From Aquiluna sp. (lineage in GTDB: Bacteria > Actinomycetota > Actinomycetes > Actinomycetales > Microbacteriaceae), in the NCBI GenBank assembly GCA_028822985.1, contig JAPKCK010000002.1:1-64000 (forward strand): 64,000 nt of DNA. The letters run 5' to 3'. The first letter of the stretch is position 1, and the number at the start of each line of letters is the position of its first letter. The notes beneath the pieces are model-generated. The model ran no database searches and was not told where the DNA came from. It worked only from the letters and a program-made list of their open reading frames with translations. Shown here piece after piece: positions 54,001 through 63,451 of the stretch. A program made the position numbers and the translations under genes.

Positions 54001-55302
54001 CTAGCCCAATGTTATTGGGTTTACAAGGTCCGCTAATATTAGTATGAGGCCCGTTGCAATAAGCATCATCCACACCGCATAGGCAATAGGTAGCGCTTTA
54101 GCGGTATCGATTGGACCCGGATCGCTCTTTCCAAAAAGCACCCACGATCTTCTCTTTGCGCTTTCATAGAGCGCTCCAAGAACATGTCCACCATCTAGCG
54201 GCAGCAACGGAATCATGTTGAAGACGAAAAGTGCAAGATTCAAAGATCCGATTAGTAGCAACAACGAGGCGAGCTTGGCCTCCACACCGATATCTGCAGC
54301 AGTAAGCTCTCCCGCTAACTGGCCCACCCCCAAAATGGAAACCGCACCATTTGGATCTCGATCCGTGCTTCCGAAAGTACTTGCCGCCACCTTATAAACC
54401 TGTTGCGGCAAATCAGCCACGAATGCCAGCATCCCACCGGTTGCAGTTAGAGAAAAGCTGACCGATTCGCCGATGCTCAATGGCGTCATCTCAGATCCCA
54501 ACTGAATACCCAAAATCGGCCTAAGCTCCGTGACTTTGTTGCCGGCTGCGTCAAGCGCCGCTGCCCCCGACTCCAAAAAAACTTGAGTCTCTATAAATGA
54601 CGGCGTAATTGCAAGGGTGATATTCGCTCCGTCACGAACAATCCCAAGCATTGACTGACTTGTCTGATTCTTGTTGAGTCCCGCAACCACTTCGTTCCAG
54701 CTAAGAACTGGTTTGCCGTTGACCTGATTGACGGTGTCGCCAGGCAAGAGTCCAGCGGCAATAGCGGGCGAGACCGGAGCCCCGCTGGGGCAATTACCCG
54801 CGGAATCGGCCTCAATGCATTCATAGACCTTATTGACGCTCATCGTGGATTGCATCGTTCCAACACCACTCAGCGCTAGAAGAATCAGCAGCATCCCCAA
54901 AACAAGATTCATCAGCGGACCGCCGAGCATGATGGTTAGCTTCTTGGGGGCGGACAGCTTGTAGAACTGGCGATTTTCATCGCTGGGCTCTATGCCCTGT
55001 CTTACTTGCTGCCTAGCATCCCTGATCCAGCTCGCGAATGGACCCCGATACGGTTTGGACTCGGGAGGATACATTCCAGTCATGAGGATATAACCGCCGA
55101 GCGGTATTGCCTTGATTCCGTACTCGGTGTCGCCCCTAGTCCAAGACTTAACGGTTGGACCAAAGCCGATCATGTATTGATTTACTCGAACGCCAAAAAT
55201 TTTCGCGGGTATCAGGTGACCAATTTCATGCAGGCCAATAGACAGAGCAATTCCAATTAGGACAATTGCAATTCCGGCCGCGTACAAGAGGATGTCGATC
55301 AC
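54001..55302 (-). CDS. Site-2 membrane zinc protease (RseP/Rip1 type)
   Basis: Intramembrane protease that cleaves transmembrane anti-sigma factors or signal remnants. Active site HEIGH (25-29) in the first helix, a PDZ domain (about 170-250: GLLPGDTVNQVNGKPVLSW), and the second metal motif in FNMIPLLPLDGGH near 380. 433 residues. Start GTG; TACCCT ends six bases before it and there is no Shine-Dalgarno sequence, so an internal leaderless transcript is possible besides read-through from dxr. Confidence 0.92.
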   Translation of the reverse strand: MIDILLYAAGIAIVLIGIALSIGLHEIGHLIPAKIFGVRVNQYMIGFGPTVKSWTRGDTEYGIKAIPLGGYILMTGMYPPESKPYRGPFASWIRDARQQVRQGIEPSDENRQFYKLSAPKKLTIMLGGPLMNLVLGMLLILLALSGVGTMQSTMSVNKVYECIEADSAGNCPSGAPVSPAIAAGLLPGDTVNQVNGKPVLSWNEVVAGLNKNQTSQSMLGIVRDGANITLAITPSFIETQVFLESGAAALDAAGNKVTELRPILGIQLGSEMTPLSIGESVSFSLTATGGMLAFVADLPQQVYKVAASTFGSTDRDPNGAVSILGVGQLAGELTAADIGVEAKLASLLLLIGSLNLALFVFNMIPLLPLDGGHVLGALYESAKRRSWVLFGKSDPGPIDTAKALPIAYAVWMMLIATGLILILADLVNPITLG

Positions 55303-55308
55303 TAAATA

Positions 55309-55314
55309 AGGGTA
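55309..55314 (-). promoter_or_regulatory. -10 element of the M50 protease gene (leaderless)
   Basis: Minus strand TACCCT, six bases (TATTTA), then GTG at 55302, inside the 28-base gap after dxr. Confidence 0.45.
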
Positions 55315-55330
55315 CCGAACACTTGAGGCT

Positions 55331-56416
55331 TTAGCTCTCTGCTATCAGCGAATCGGCAGTCCGTCTGGCCCAACTTTCGGAGGCCAATACGCTTTCGAGA
55401 CTCAACGGCCCCGGAGTGTGCAATTGAAGCACCTTATCGATCGTGTCAGTAATTCCAAGGAAAGATATTGCGCCACGGTGAAAGGCATCCACTGCCTGCT
55501 CATTCGCCGCGTTATAGACGGCCGGGAAAGTAAGCCCTGCCCGACCAACCTGCCGGGCCAACTTGACGGCGTTGAAGACATCCTCATCCAGCGGTTCGAA
55601 ATCCCATCGATGGCTTTGGGTGAAATCCAACGGCTTTGTCGAATGAGCAAGCCGGTCTGGCCAACCAATAGCAAAGCCAATCGCGAGCTTCATATCCGGT
55701 ACTGAGGCCTGCGCAATAACCGAGCCGTCATGAAACTCGACCATAGAGTGGACAATTGACTGGGGATGAACGGTCACGGCGATATTTTCAAACCCGATTC
55801 CAAATAAAATGTGAGCCTCAATTACCTCGAGGCCCTTGTTTACCATCGTCGCGGAATTAGTTGTTATGACCTTGCCCATGCTCCAAGTCGGGTGCTTCAG
55901 AGCCTGAGCTGGAGTCACATTCTCGAGATCAGCTCTAGACATGTTTCTAAACGGCCCGCCAGAGGCAGTCAAGACGAGTCTTGAGACCTCAGATTTTTGT
56001 CCTGACATTAGGCACTGAGCGATGGCCGAATGCTCGGAGTCAACGGGCAAGATTTGACCCTTGGCAGCAAGCTTCGTAACTAGTGACCCGCCAACTATCA
56101 GAGACTCTTTATTGGCAAGAGCCAGTTTGCTTCCCGCGCGAAGTGCCGAAAGGGTTGACATCAATCCGGCAGAACCGGTTATCCCGTTCACAACCACATC
56201 TGCCGACAGTTCGCTGGCTAAATCGGCAGCCAGCTCGGGGCCCAGCACCGCCCTGTCAATTGGCAAGTCGAATTGAGCTCGCTGAGCCTCGAGTAACTCA
56301 GTATTCGAGTTTCCCGAAATGCCGACCAGCTGGAACTTATCGGGATTCGCCGCCAGCAACTCGAGAGTTTGAGTGCCGACAGAGCCGGTGGAGCCTAATA
56401 CCAAAACAGTGCGCAT
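55331..56416 (-). CDS. dxr: 1-deoxy-D-xylulose 5-phosphate reductoisomerase
   Basis: Second step of the MEP isoprenoid pathway. NADPH motif GSTGSVG (8-14), ANKESLIVGG and PVDSEHSAIAQCL near the metal site. 361 residues, slightly short but complete. First gene of a long minus operon; TAAGCT ends seven bases before the ATG (56429-56424) and no ribosome-binding site is visible. Divergent from gabT with 76 bases between. Confidence 0.95.
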   Translation of the reverse strand: MRTVLVLGSTGSVGTQTLELLAANPDKFQLVGISGNSNTELLEAQRAQFDLPIDRAVLGPELAADLASELSADVVVNGITGSAGLMSTLSALRAGSKLALANKESLIVGGSLVTKLAAKGQILPVDSEHSAIAQCLMSGQKSEVSRLVLTASGGPFRNMSRADLENVTPAQALKHPTWSMGKVITTNSATMVNKGLEVIEAHILFGIGFENIAVTVHPQSIVHSMVEFHDGSVIAQASVPDMKLAIGFAIGWPDRLAHSTKPLDFTQSHRWDFEPLDEDVFNAVKLARQVGRAGLTFPAVYNAANEQAVDAFHRGAISFLGITDTIDKVLQLHTPGPLSLESVLASESWARRTADSLIAES

Positions 56417-56423
56417 CTACCAA

Positions 56424-56429
56424 AGCTTA
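56424..56429 (-). promoter_or_regulatory. -10 element of dxr (leaderless)
   Basis: Minus strand TAAGCT, seven bases, then ATG at 56416. Confidence 0.4.
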
Positions 56430-56480
56430 GAACTCCATCAGCATTGCGAGTCAGGAATGATAAAAATACGAATAAGTATC

Positions 56481-56486
56481 TAGAAT
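56481..56486 (+). promoter_or_regulatory. -10 element of the gabT-like gene (leaderless)
   Basis: TAGAAT, six bases, then ATG at 56493; the best -10 of the leaderless set. The -35 position is poor (TGATAA region). Confidence 0.55.
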
Positions 56487-56492
56487 TTAGTT

Positions 56493-57818
56493 ATGAGCCT
56501 TGAACAAAAAAGAATCTTGAATACCCCCATCCCAGGACCTAAGTCGGTGGAGCTCCAAAAGCGCCGAACTGCTGTTGTTTCCGCGGGTGTCGGAACAATG
56601 CTTCCGGTGTTCATTGAGCGAGCCCACGGTGCGATTCTCGAGGACGTCGACGGCAACCAGTTGATCGATATGGGAACTGGCATCGGAGTGGTAACAATCG
56701 GGCACACAAACCCCGGCGTCGTCGCCGCCGTTCAAGAACAGGTTGCGAAACTGACCCACACCCTGTTTACCGTTGCCCCTTACGAGAAATATGTTCGAGC
56801 GGCCGAGCTTCTGGCGGCTCACTCCCCTGGTTCTTTTCCAAAAAAAGTCGCCTTTTTTAATTCAGGCGCTGAAGCGGTTGAAAATGCAGTGAAGATAGCA
56901 AGGCGTGCGACCGGCAGAACTGAGATCGCGGTGTTCGACCACGCCTATCACGGCCGAACCAGCCTGACGATGGCAATGAACTTTAAGGCGCATCCCTATG
57001 CCACTGGCTTCGGTCCGCTTCCCGGAAGCATTCACCACGCACCAATGAGCTACCCCTTCCGCGACCCTGAGGGAATGACCGGCGAGCAGGCAGCAGCAAG
57101 GACCATTACCTACCTAGAGAAAAGAGTCGGTGCATCTCAGCTTGCAGCTGTTTTCATCGAGCCAATTCAAGGTGAAGCCGGTTTCATAGTGCCGGCCCCG
57201 GGATTCCTGAAGACAATCGACAGCTGGTGCAAGGCGAATGGAATTGTCATGGTTGCCGACGAAGTCCAAAGTGGTATGGCAAGGACCGGAAAATGGTTTG
57301 CGAGCCAATGGGAAGAAGGATTTGACCCAGACCTAGTGACTGTTGCCAAAGGAATTGCCGGTGGCATGCCGCTTTCGGGCGTGGTTGGCCGGGCCGAAAT
57401 TATGGACTCGGCACACGCCGGTGGCTTGGGTGGCACCTTCGGTGGTTCACCAACCGCCGTGGCGGCCGCAGTGGCGGTAATGGAGCAGTTTGAGCAAGGA
57501 GACTGGCTAAATCGCGCCCAAGAAATTGGCGCCCTAATTGTGAAACGCCTGACCGAGATGATGGCGATCTATCCAGTAATTGGTGAAGTTCGAGGAGTGG
57601 GCGCTATGCAGGCATTTGAATTAGTGATGCCAGATACCCTCGATCCCAACCAACCGGCCACCGAGGCGCTCCTGAAGCACTGCCACAAAAATGGTGTCGT
57701 GGTTCTCAATGCCGGAACCTATGCGAACGTAGTGCGCTTGCTTCCCCCTCTTTCTATCTCCGATGAACTACTTCACGAGGCCCTGGATGTCATTTCCGAA
57801 GGGCTGGCGAGCCTCTAG
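56493..57818 (+). CDS. gabT: 4-aminobutyrate aminotransferase (GabT-like)
   Basis: Class-III PLP aminotransferase, probably moving the GABA amino group to 2-oxoglutarate to give succinate semialdehyde. NSGAEAVENA (123-132), the DEVQSGMARTG motif (256-266) and PLP lysine Lys286 in TVAKGIAGGMP. 441 residues. GABA role is supported by adjacent putrescine transport and aldehyde dehydrogenase genes. 5-Aminovalerate or acetylornithine could also be substrates; argD is missing from the arg cluster. Confidence 0.87.
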   Translation: MSLEQKRILNTPIPGPKSVELQKRRTAVVSAGVGTMLPVFIERAHGAILEDVDGNQLIDMGTGIGVVTIGHTNPGVVAAVQEQVAKLTHTLFTVAPYEKYVRAAELLAAHSPGSFPKKVAFFNSGAEAVENAVKIARRATGRTEIAVFDHAYHGRTSLTMAMNFKAHPYATGFGPLPGSIHHAPMSYPFRDPEGMTGEQAAARTITYLEKRVGASQLAAVFIEPIQGEAGFIVPAPGFLKTIDSWCKANGIVMVADEVQSGMARTGKWFASQWEEGFDPDLVTVAKGIAGGMPLSGVVGRAEIMDSAHAGGLGGTFGGSPTAVAAAVAVMEQFEQGDWLNRAQEIGALIVKRLTEMMAIYPVIGEVRGVGAMQAFELVMPDTLDPNQPATEALLKHCHKNGVVVLNAGTYANVVRLLPPLSISDELLHEALDVISEGLASL

Positions 57819-57887
57819 CTCCGTGGCAAGCTTCCGTCCAGAAGACTGTCTGAATAACCACTAAACCATAGCTAACACTGGAACAAC

Positions 57888-59249
57888 ATGAGTCAATATG
57901 AAGACCGCCAGCGTTTAGCTGGGCTATTCGCCAAAGAAGTGAGCGTCTACGTCTCAACCCATCCGAAGTCGCAAGAGGCGCACCAAAAGTCTCAAGCGTC
58001 TCTTGTCAATGGTGTTCCAATGCTCTGGATGGCCAAGTGGCCGGGACCATTTCCGATTTACGTTGATAGTGCAAAAGGCGCCCACTTCACAGATCTTGAC
58101 GGCAATGACTTCACCGATTTTTGCCTCGGTGACACTGGAGCGATGTCCGGACATGCTTCAGCGCCAACTGTGAAGGCAGTGCAGGAACAGATAGCTAAGG
58201 GGGCCACATTTATGCTTCCCACCCTCGACGCGGCAAGAAACGCCGAAACGCTTGGTGCCCGCTTCGGTCTTCCTAAGTGGCAGTTCACTCTCAGTGCCAC
58301 TGACGCCAATCGCCACCTAATACGCTTTGCTAGGCAAGTAACCGGCAGGGCAAAGATCGCAGTTCATGACTACTGCTATCACGGAAGCGTTGACGAGACC
58401 TTTGCGGTTCTTGATCATCAGGGCAACACCATTTCGAGGCCAAACAATATTGGCAAGCCATCGGAGCTAAACACCACAACCGTCTCGCTGCCATTCAATG
58501 ACCTAGCAGCTGCCGAAAAGGCATTTGCGACTGGTGAAGTTGCCCTGCTATTGATTGAACCAGGGCTAACAAACATTGGCATCGTGTTGCCAGAGACTGG
58601 CTACCTCGAGGGGCTCCAGACGCTCTGCAAACAATACGATGTCATCTTTGCGCTGGATGAGACACACACCCTTTCAGCCGGTGCGGGAGGCATCACAGCC
58701 CGGGACAGCCTCAAACCAGACGCAGTCGTTCTTGGCAAGACCATTGGTGGCGGAGTTCCGGTTGGAGCACTTGGTTTCTCGGAAGAACTGTCGGAGCGAA
58801 TCACCAACAGCCTGGAACTGGAAAGCATCGACGTTGGAGGTGTCGGCGGAACGCTAGCCGGGAACGCCCTGTCGATGGCCGCAGTTCGTGCGACACTCGA
58901 AGAGGTGCTCACCCCAGAGAACTTTTCGCGCATGGAACAGTTGGCAATGACTTGGCAGGCTAACATTCAGGCCACCATTGATGAATATCAACTGCCCTGG
59001 CAAGTTTCCAGAATTGGCTGCCGAGGCGAATATAGCTTTAGAAAAACCGCCCCTACAACGGGCGCTGAAGCTGCGGCCGCCGAGGACTTTGAATTGGGTC
59101 AGTTCCTTCAGCTTCACGCAATCAACCAGGGGATTCTGATGACGCCATTTCACAATATGGTTTTGGTCTCACCCGACACGACTGCCGTCGACATTGAAAA
59201 GCACCACCGCCATTTTCGCGATGCCGTGGAACTGCTATTTGCTAAGTAG
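57888..59249 (+). CDS. Class-III aminotransferase, atypical (possible putrescine or other omega-amine transaminase)
   Basis: 453 residues of the aspartate-aminotransferase-family/HemL-like branch. PLP lysine Lys284 in VLGKTIGGGVPVG. The usual SGTEA/SGAEA loop is SATDAN (136-141), and the PLP ring-binding stretch is LDETHTLSAGAGG (256-268) instead of DEVQSG. Location between gabT and the pot genes suggests an amine substrate, for example putrescine to gamma-aminobutyraldehyde, but the sequence alone does not prove this. The 3' end overlaps potC by 15 bases convergently. Confidence 0.75.
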   Translation: MSQYEDRQRLAGLFAKEVSVYVSTHPKSQEAHQKSQASLVNGVPMLWMAKWPGPFPIYVDSAKGAHFTDLDGNDFTDFCLGDTGAMSGHASAPTVKAVQEQIAKGATFMLPTLDAARNAETLGARFGLPKWQFTLSATDANRHLIRFARQVTGRAKIAVHDYCYHGSVDETFAVLDHQGNTISRPNNIGKPSELNTTTVSLPFNDLAAAEKAFATGEVALLLIEPGLTNIGIVLPETGYLEGLQTLCKQYDVIFALDETHTLSAGAGGITARDSLKPDAVVLGKTIGGGVPVGALGFSEELSERITNSLELESIDVGGVGGTLAGNALSMAAVRATLEEVLTPENFSRMEQLAMTWQANIQATIDEYQLPWQVSRIGCRGEYSFRKTAPTTGAEAAAAEDFELGQFLQLHAINQGILMTPFHNMVLVSPDTTAVDIEKHHRHFRDAVELLFAK

Positions 59250-60035
59250 CTTTCGCTTCTTCATTGCCGATCTAACCTGCACTGCTATAACAATTGCGAT
59301 CGCGACAATGAAGACAAACGAGCCAACTACGTTCGCCTCCGGTGGGATTCCTCTGGCTGCGGCTGTGTAGACAAACTTAGGGAAAGTGTCAACCGATCCT
59401 GAGTTGAATTGAGTAATGATGAAATCATCGAAACTCAAGGCGAATGCAAGCATGGCGGCCGAAAGAATTCCAGGAAGCAACAGCGGGAATGTAATCTTCC
59501 AAAACACCTGTATTGGGGACGCATAAAGATCTCGGCCAGCCTCTTCTAGGGCGGGGTCCAGAGTTGCGACCCTGGCTTTCACGGTGACGACCACAAAACT
59601 CAAGGTAAACATGACGTGGGCAATGATCACTGTGGTTAGTCCCTTTGTCCAACCGAAGTCCAGGAACTGAGCTGCAAGACCTGCGCCCATTACGACCTCT
59701 GGGGTTGCAAGGGGCAAAAACAGTAGCAAGTTAGTAGCGCTGCGGAATTTGAAACGGTATCGCACTAGGGCGATTGCGATCATTGTCCCGAGGACCGTCG
59801 ATACTGCCGTTGCAGTGATAGCCACTAGCAGAGAATTACCGAAAGCCCCACAGACACCTGCCTGATCACACACGTTTAGCCAGTTGTCAAGAGTAAAGCC
59901 GCGCCAGATTATGTTCGACTTAATCGAATCATTAAAGGAATACACGAAGGTGTACCCAATCGGGATCATCAGGAACAAGAAGGTCAGGAACACATAGGTT
60001 GGAAGTAGGTACTTGCCAAGCGAGAAACGGGTCAT
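59235..60035 (-). CDS. potC: Polyamine ABC transporter permease (PotC/PotI type)
   Basis: Inner-membrane permease with about six helices; the EAA-like loop is EEAGRDLYASPIQVFWKITFPLLLPGI (key: AGRDLYAS and FPLLLPGI). 266 residues. Its ATG overlaps the potB stop by 4 bases. Last gene of the potD-A-B-C operon. Confidence 0.92.
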   Translation of the reverse strand: MTRFSLGKYLLPTYVFLTFLFLMIPIGYTFVYSFNDSIKSNIIWRGFTLDNWLNVCDQAGVCGAFGNSLLVAITATAVSTVLGTMIAIALVRYRFKFRSATNLLLFLPLATPEVVMGAGLAAQFLDFGWTKGLTTVIIAHVMFTLSFVVVTVKARVATLDPALEEAGRDLYASPIQVFWKITFPLLLPGILSAAMLAFALSFDDFIITQFNSGSVDTFPKFVYTAAARGIPPEANVVGSFVFIVAIAIVIAVQVRSAMKKRKLLSK

Positions 60036-60946
60036 AGTAGGTCGTCCGTTCCACTGCGTCGAACATATGCTGAGACCAAAACCACGATCGTCGCCATTAG
60101 CATTACCGAAATTGCTGATGCGGTCGGGTAGTCCTGAATTCTGAGGAAGTTGGCCTCAACCACGTTGCCGATCATCGCAGTGTCTGGACCACCCAAGAAG
60201 TCCCTGCTCGCAACAACATAGTCTCCGCTAATCGGGATGAATGTCAGCAGAGTTCCGGAGATAACTCCTGGAAGTGAAAGCGGCAGAGTTATTTTCCGGA
60301 AAGTTTTTGACGGACTTGCATAGAGGTCAGACCCGGCTTCAACCAGGCTCAAATCAAGTCGATCTAGGTTGGCATAAATTGGCAGTGTCATAAACGGAAT
60401 GAAGTTATAGACCAAACCAAAAACCACCGCGAAGTTTGTGCCAATTATGTAACTGTCCGCTCCAAAAATACCGATGTCCTTGAGCACGTTCACGACAAGC
60501 GAATCATTCGAGAAAATCTGTTTCCAGGCAAAGGTTCGAAGCAAAAACGAAATAAAGAAAGGTGCAACCACCAGGGTTAGCAGGATGCCCTTGAGAAGTG
60601 GTCTGTTTCTTGACTTGACGGCGATGAAGTAGGCAATGGGATAACTAATAGCTAGGGCGATTACGGTTGCAAGCACCGCAAAGCTAAACGAACGAAAAAT
60701 CTGGGGAGCATACTGCGTAACCGCATAAACGTAGTTACCAAATTCCAGGCCTAAGTCATACCTTCCGATATCCCCTGTAGCACTGGGGGCCTTCAACGAG
60801 GTGATGATCAGAGAAACCAGAGGCGTGATAAAAAATAGGGCTAGGTAGAACAAGCCTGGCAGCAATAAAAACAGCGCTACGCGACTGGTCTTAGAAGGCC
60901 CCTGCTCCTTAGCCGGAGCCTGCGACCCGAATGCCACGAAAGCCAT
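60032..60946 (-). CDS. potB: Polyamine ABC transporter permease (PotB/PotH type)
   Basis: Permease partner with about six helices; EAA-like loop VEAGSDLYASPSKTFRKITLPLSLPGV (key: AGSDLYAS and LPLSLPG). 304 residues. ATG overlaps the potA TAA (TAATG). Confidence 0.92.
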   Translation of the reverse strand: MAFVAFGSQAPAKEQGPSKTSRVALFLLLPGLFYLALFFITPLVSLIITSLKAPSATGDIGRYDLGLEFGNYVYAVTQYAPQIFRSFSFAVLATVIALAISYPIAYFIAVKSRNRPLLKGILLTLVVAPFFISFLLRTFAWKQIFSNDSLVVNVLKDIGIFGADSYIIGTNFAVVFGLVYNFIPFMTLPIYANLDRLDLSLVEAGSDLYASPSKTFRKITLPLSLPGVISGTLLTFIPISGDYVVASRDFLGGPDTAMIGNVVEANFLRIQDYPTASAISVMLMATIVVLVSAYVRRSGTDDLL

Positions 60947-62073
60947 TACTTGTCTTCTTCTACTCCGGATGGAAGATCGGACAGCCCAAAGCTGTGCTCA
61001 ATTTTCCAGCTGACGTAAACCTGCGCCCCAAGCTCCACCACCGGAGAACGGCCGACGTTTTGAGCAAAAACAGTCATGACTCCGATTCCAGGAATGTCAA
61101 TCTGATACTGGTTGGAAACTCCAGTAAATCGAATGTCGGTTATCTCTCCCGGACCCAAAATATTCAAGCCTGGGTCAGCGATTGGCTGAGTCTCATGGAA
61201 ATAAGTTTTTTCGGGCCTCACTCCGATTGCGATAACTCCAGTTACCTTCTCACTTCTTTTGGTCAAGCCGGTAATTTTCTTACCTTTGTATTCAATGCTT
61301 GTGGTTTCGGAGTTGGTCTCGGTGACCTTGCCAATAAACATGTTCGACTGACCGAGGAATTTGGCCACGAAGGCAGTCTTAGGTCGGTCATACAAAACCT
61401 CGGGTGCACCAAGCTGTTCGATGTGCCCCTGATTCATGACCGCCACGGTATCGGCCATGTCCATGGCTTCTTCCTGATCGTGAGTCACGTGTAAGAAGGT
61501 AAGCCCGACTTCCATCTGAATCGCCTTAAGCTCAATCTGCATTTGGCGACGAAGTTTGAGATCCAGTGCACCCAGTGGCTCATCCAGCAGAAGCAAAGAC
61601 GGACGGTTAACCAGGGCGCGTGCAAGAGCGACGCGTTGCTGTTGGCCACCGGACAATTGCTGTGGCCTGCGCTGGGCCAGATGTTCAAGCTCCACCATCG
61701 CAAGAGCTTTTTCCGCCTTTGAAAGCGGGTCGGTCAGCTTACGTTGCCTGATTCCGAAAGCCACATTTTCTAAAACACTCATGTGAGGAAACAGCGCGTA
61801 GTTTTGAAAAACCGTATTAACTGGTCGCTCATGAGGCTTCATGCCGGCAATATCCTTGCCGCCGAGTAAGATTTCACCCTTCGAAGGGCTCTCAAGCCCT
61901 GCAATCATGCGCAGCGTCGTTGTCTTACCGCAGCCCGATGGGCCTAAAAGAGCAAAGAACTCCCCGGCCGGAATCTTGAGGTTGAGATTGTCAACCGCAA
62001 CAAAACCGGGGAACTCCTTGCGAATACCTTTTAGCTCCAGATCTTGACCTCTGGCTATGAACTCAGTGGCCAC
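60946..62073 (-). CDS. potA: Polyamine ABC transporter ATP-binding protein
   Basis: ATPase: Walker A GPSGCGKT (44-51), signature LSGGQQQRVALA (140-151), Walker B LLLLDEP, H-loop VTHDQEEAMDMAD, and a C-terminal TOBE domain (from about 290). 375 residues. Start GTG directly after the potD TAG. Confidence 0.93.
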   Translation of the reverse strand: MATEFIARGQDLELKGIRKEFPGFVAVDNLNLKIPAGEFFALLGPSGCGKTTTLRMIAGLESPSKGEILLGGKDIAGMKPHERPVNTVFQNYALFPHMSVLENVAFGIRQRKLTDPLSKAEKALAMVELEHLAQRRPQQLSGGQQQRVALARALVNRPSLLLLDEPLGALDLKLRRQMQIELKAIQMEVGLTFLHVTHDQEEAMDMADTVAVMNQGHIEQLGAPEVLYDRPKTAFVAKFLGQSNMFIGKVTETNSETTSIEYKGKKITGLTKRSEKVTGVIAIGVRPEKTYFHETQPIADPGLNILGPGEITDIRFTGVSNQYQIDIPGIGVMTVFAQNVGRSPVVELGAQVYVSWKIEHSFGLSDLPSGVEEDK

Positions 62074-63318
62074 CTAGGAACCTAGAAGAAGGTTTTGCCA
62101 AGCCGCTGAGAAACGCTGCTCCTCTGGTCCGGTCAAGCTCCGGAAAGAATGGCTCTTAGCCAGAGTCTCAGCGTTCGGGAAAATCAACTGGTTTTCTGCC
62201 AGTTCTGGATCGGCTTCGGCAGCAATTTCCTTGGCCCCAACTACTGGGGTGATGTAGTTCACCCAGAGAGCAAGTTCAGCTGCGTTTACAGGGTCGTAGT
62301 AGTACTCGATTAGCGCCTCAACATTGCGCCTGTGAGTTGCGCCCATTGGCACTACGAACTCGTCGGCCCAGAGAGTCGCTCCGGATTCAGGGAAGACAAA
62401 GCCGAATGGTTCTGGGTCTTCGTCTGTGCCGCTTTCGTAGTTGATGACAGTGATGTCACCGGACCAAGCAGTTGCAGCAATGATATTTCCGGTTGTTAGG
62501 TCGTCAAGATAGCTATTTCCACGGACGTTGTAGATTTGGCCGCTGTCAATCTGGGCCTTGATCTCTTCGAGGGCTGCATTGAAAGCATCCTCCGTGAGGC
62601 TGTCCGCGGAGGCAATGTCTACTCCTTGGCTCAACAGAACAAGCCCAACGGTGTCGCGCATCTCGGAGAGCAAACCTACGCGTCCCATTAGCTCGGCAGC
62701 CCAAAGGTCAGACATGGTTGCAGGCGCATCCTTACCGGTTGCCTCTTTGTAGGCCTGCTTGTTGTAGCCAATTCCCGCAAATCCACCCTGCCAAGGAATC
62801 GAGTAAACGCGGTCCGGGTCATCCGGGTTTCCTTGGTAGCCAGGAGCTAGGTTTGCCACCTTGTTTGGCATGTTTGCGTTGTCAAGCGCCTGAAGGTATC
62901 CAAGACCGCGAAGGCGGGCTGCCATCCAAGTGGTTGGACAAGCAACATCTGCGCCGATGTCCTGTCCAAGCTCTAGTTGGTCCTTGACCTTGGCGTACCA
63001 AGTGTCGTTGTCATCAATCTCAACGCGGTAATCAACGGTGATTCCGCTCTGCTCTTGGAAGCGAAGCAAAGTTGGGTAGTTGCCATCATCGTCTTCGTCC
63101 ATGTAGGCCGCCCAATTGTGCCAAACAAGTACTTTCTCGCTGTCAGAAAGATCGGTAGCCGCAACAACTGTCTCTTCCGCAGCGGCACACGATGCCAGCG
63201 ACAGAGCCGCAGCAGTTCCACCCACGCCGGCAAGAGCCGCTCTGCGAGAGATCTGATGCTGTCTAGCCATCTGAACAAGTTGAGCAAGCATTGGGTCTTG
63301 GGGTAGTCCTCGCTTCAT
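62074..63318 (-). CDS. potD: Polyamine ABC transporter substrate-binding lipoprotein
   Basis: Spermidine/putrescine-type receptor, 414 residues. The N terminus has a twin-arginine motif SRRAALAGVG (24-33), followed by lipobox LASC (Cys44), so it is probably exported folded and lipidated. VLVWHNWAAYM opens the mature domain, as in PotD. AGGAGA precedes the ATG. The 133-base gap upstream (63319-63451) holds its leader; no convincing promoter could be chosen there. Confidence 0.92.
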   Translation of the reverse strand: MKRGLPQDPMLAQLVQMARQHQISRRAALAGVGGTAAALSLASCAAAEETVVAATDLSDSEKVLVWHNWAAYMDEDDDGNYPTLLRFQEQSGITVDYRVEIDDNDTWYAKVKDQLELGQDIGADVACPTTWMAARLRGLGYLQALDNANMPNKVANLAPGYQGNPDDPDRVYSIPWQGGFAGIGYNKQAYKEATGKDAPATMSDLWAAELMGRVGLLSEMRDTVGLVLLSQGVDIASADSLTEDAFNAALEEIKAQIDSGQIYNVRGNSYLDDLTTGNIIAATAWSGDITVINYESGTDEDPEPFGFVFPESGATLWADEFVVPMGATHRRNVEALIEYYYDPVNAAELALWVNYITPVVGAKEIAAEADPELAENQLIFPNAETLAKSHSFRSLTGPEEQRFSAAWQNLLLGS

Positions 63319-63451
63319 AGCATTCTCCTAGGTTGCGCAGCTTCCTGCGATTATCGGTTATTCACTACCTATTTCCTTGAGGGTCCAAAGGCAATTGAAA
63401 GCTTTGCACAACTTTCACAAAAAAAGAGACAACGAAATCTAATCTTTACTT

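Noticed and set aside
60931-61494. A 187-codon plus-strand frame opposite potA
   Set aside because: Antisense to an intact ABC ATPase and no start signal.
63319-63451. Terminator or promoter between the aldehyde dehydrogenase and potD
   Set aside because: There is a T-rich run on the minus strand but no stem, and no -10/-35 pair better than chance.
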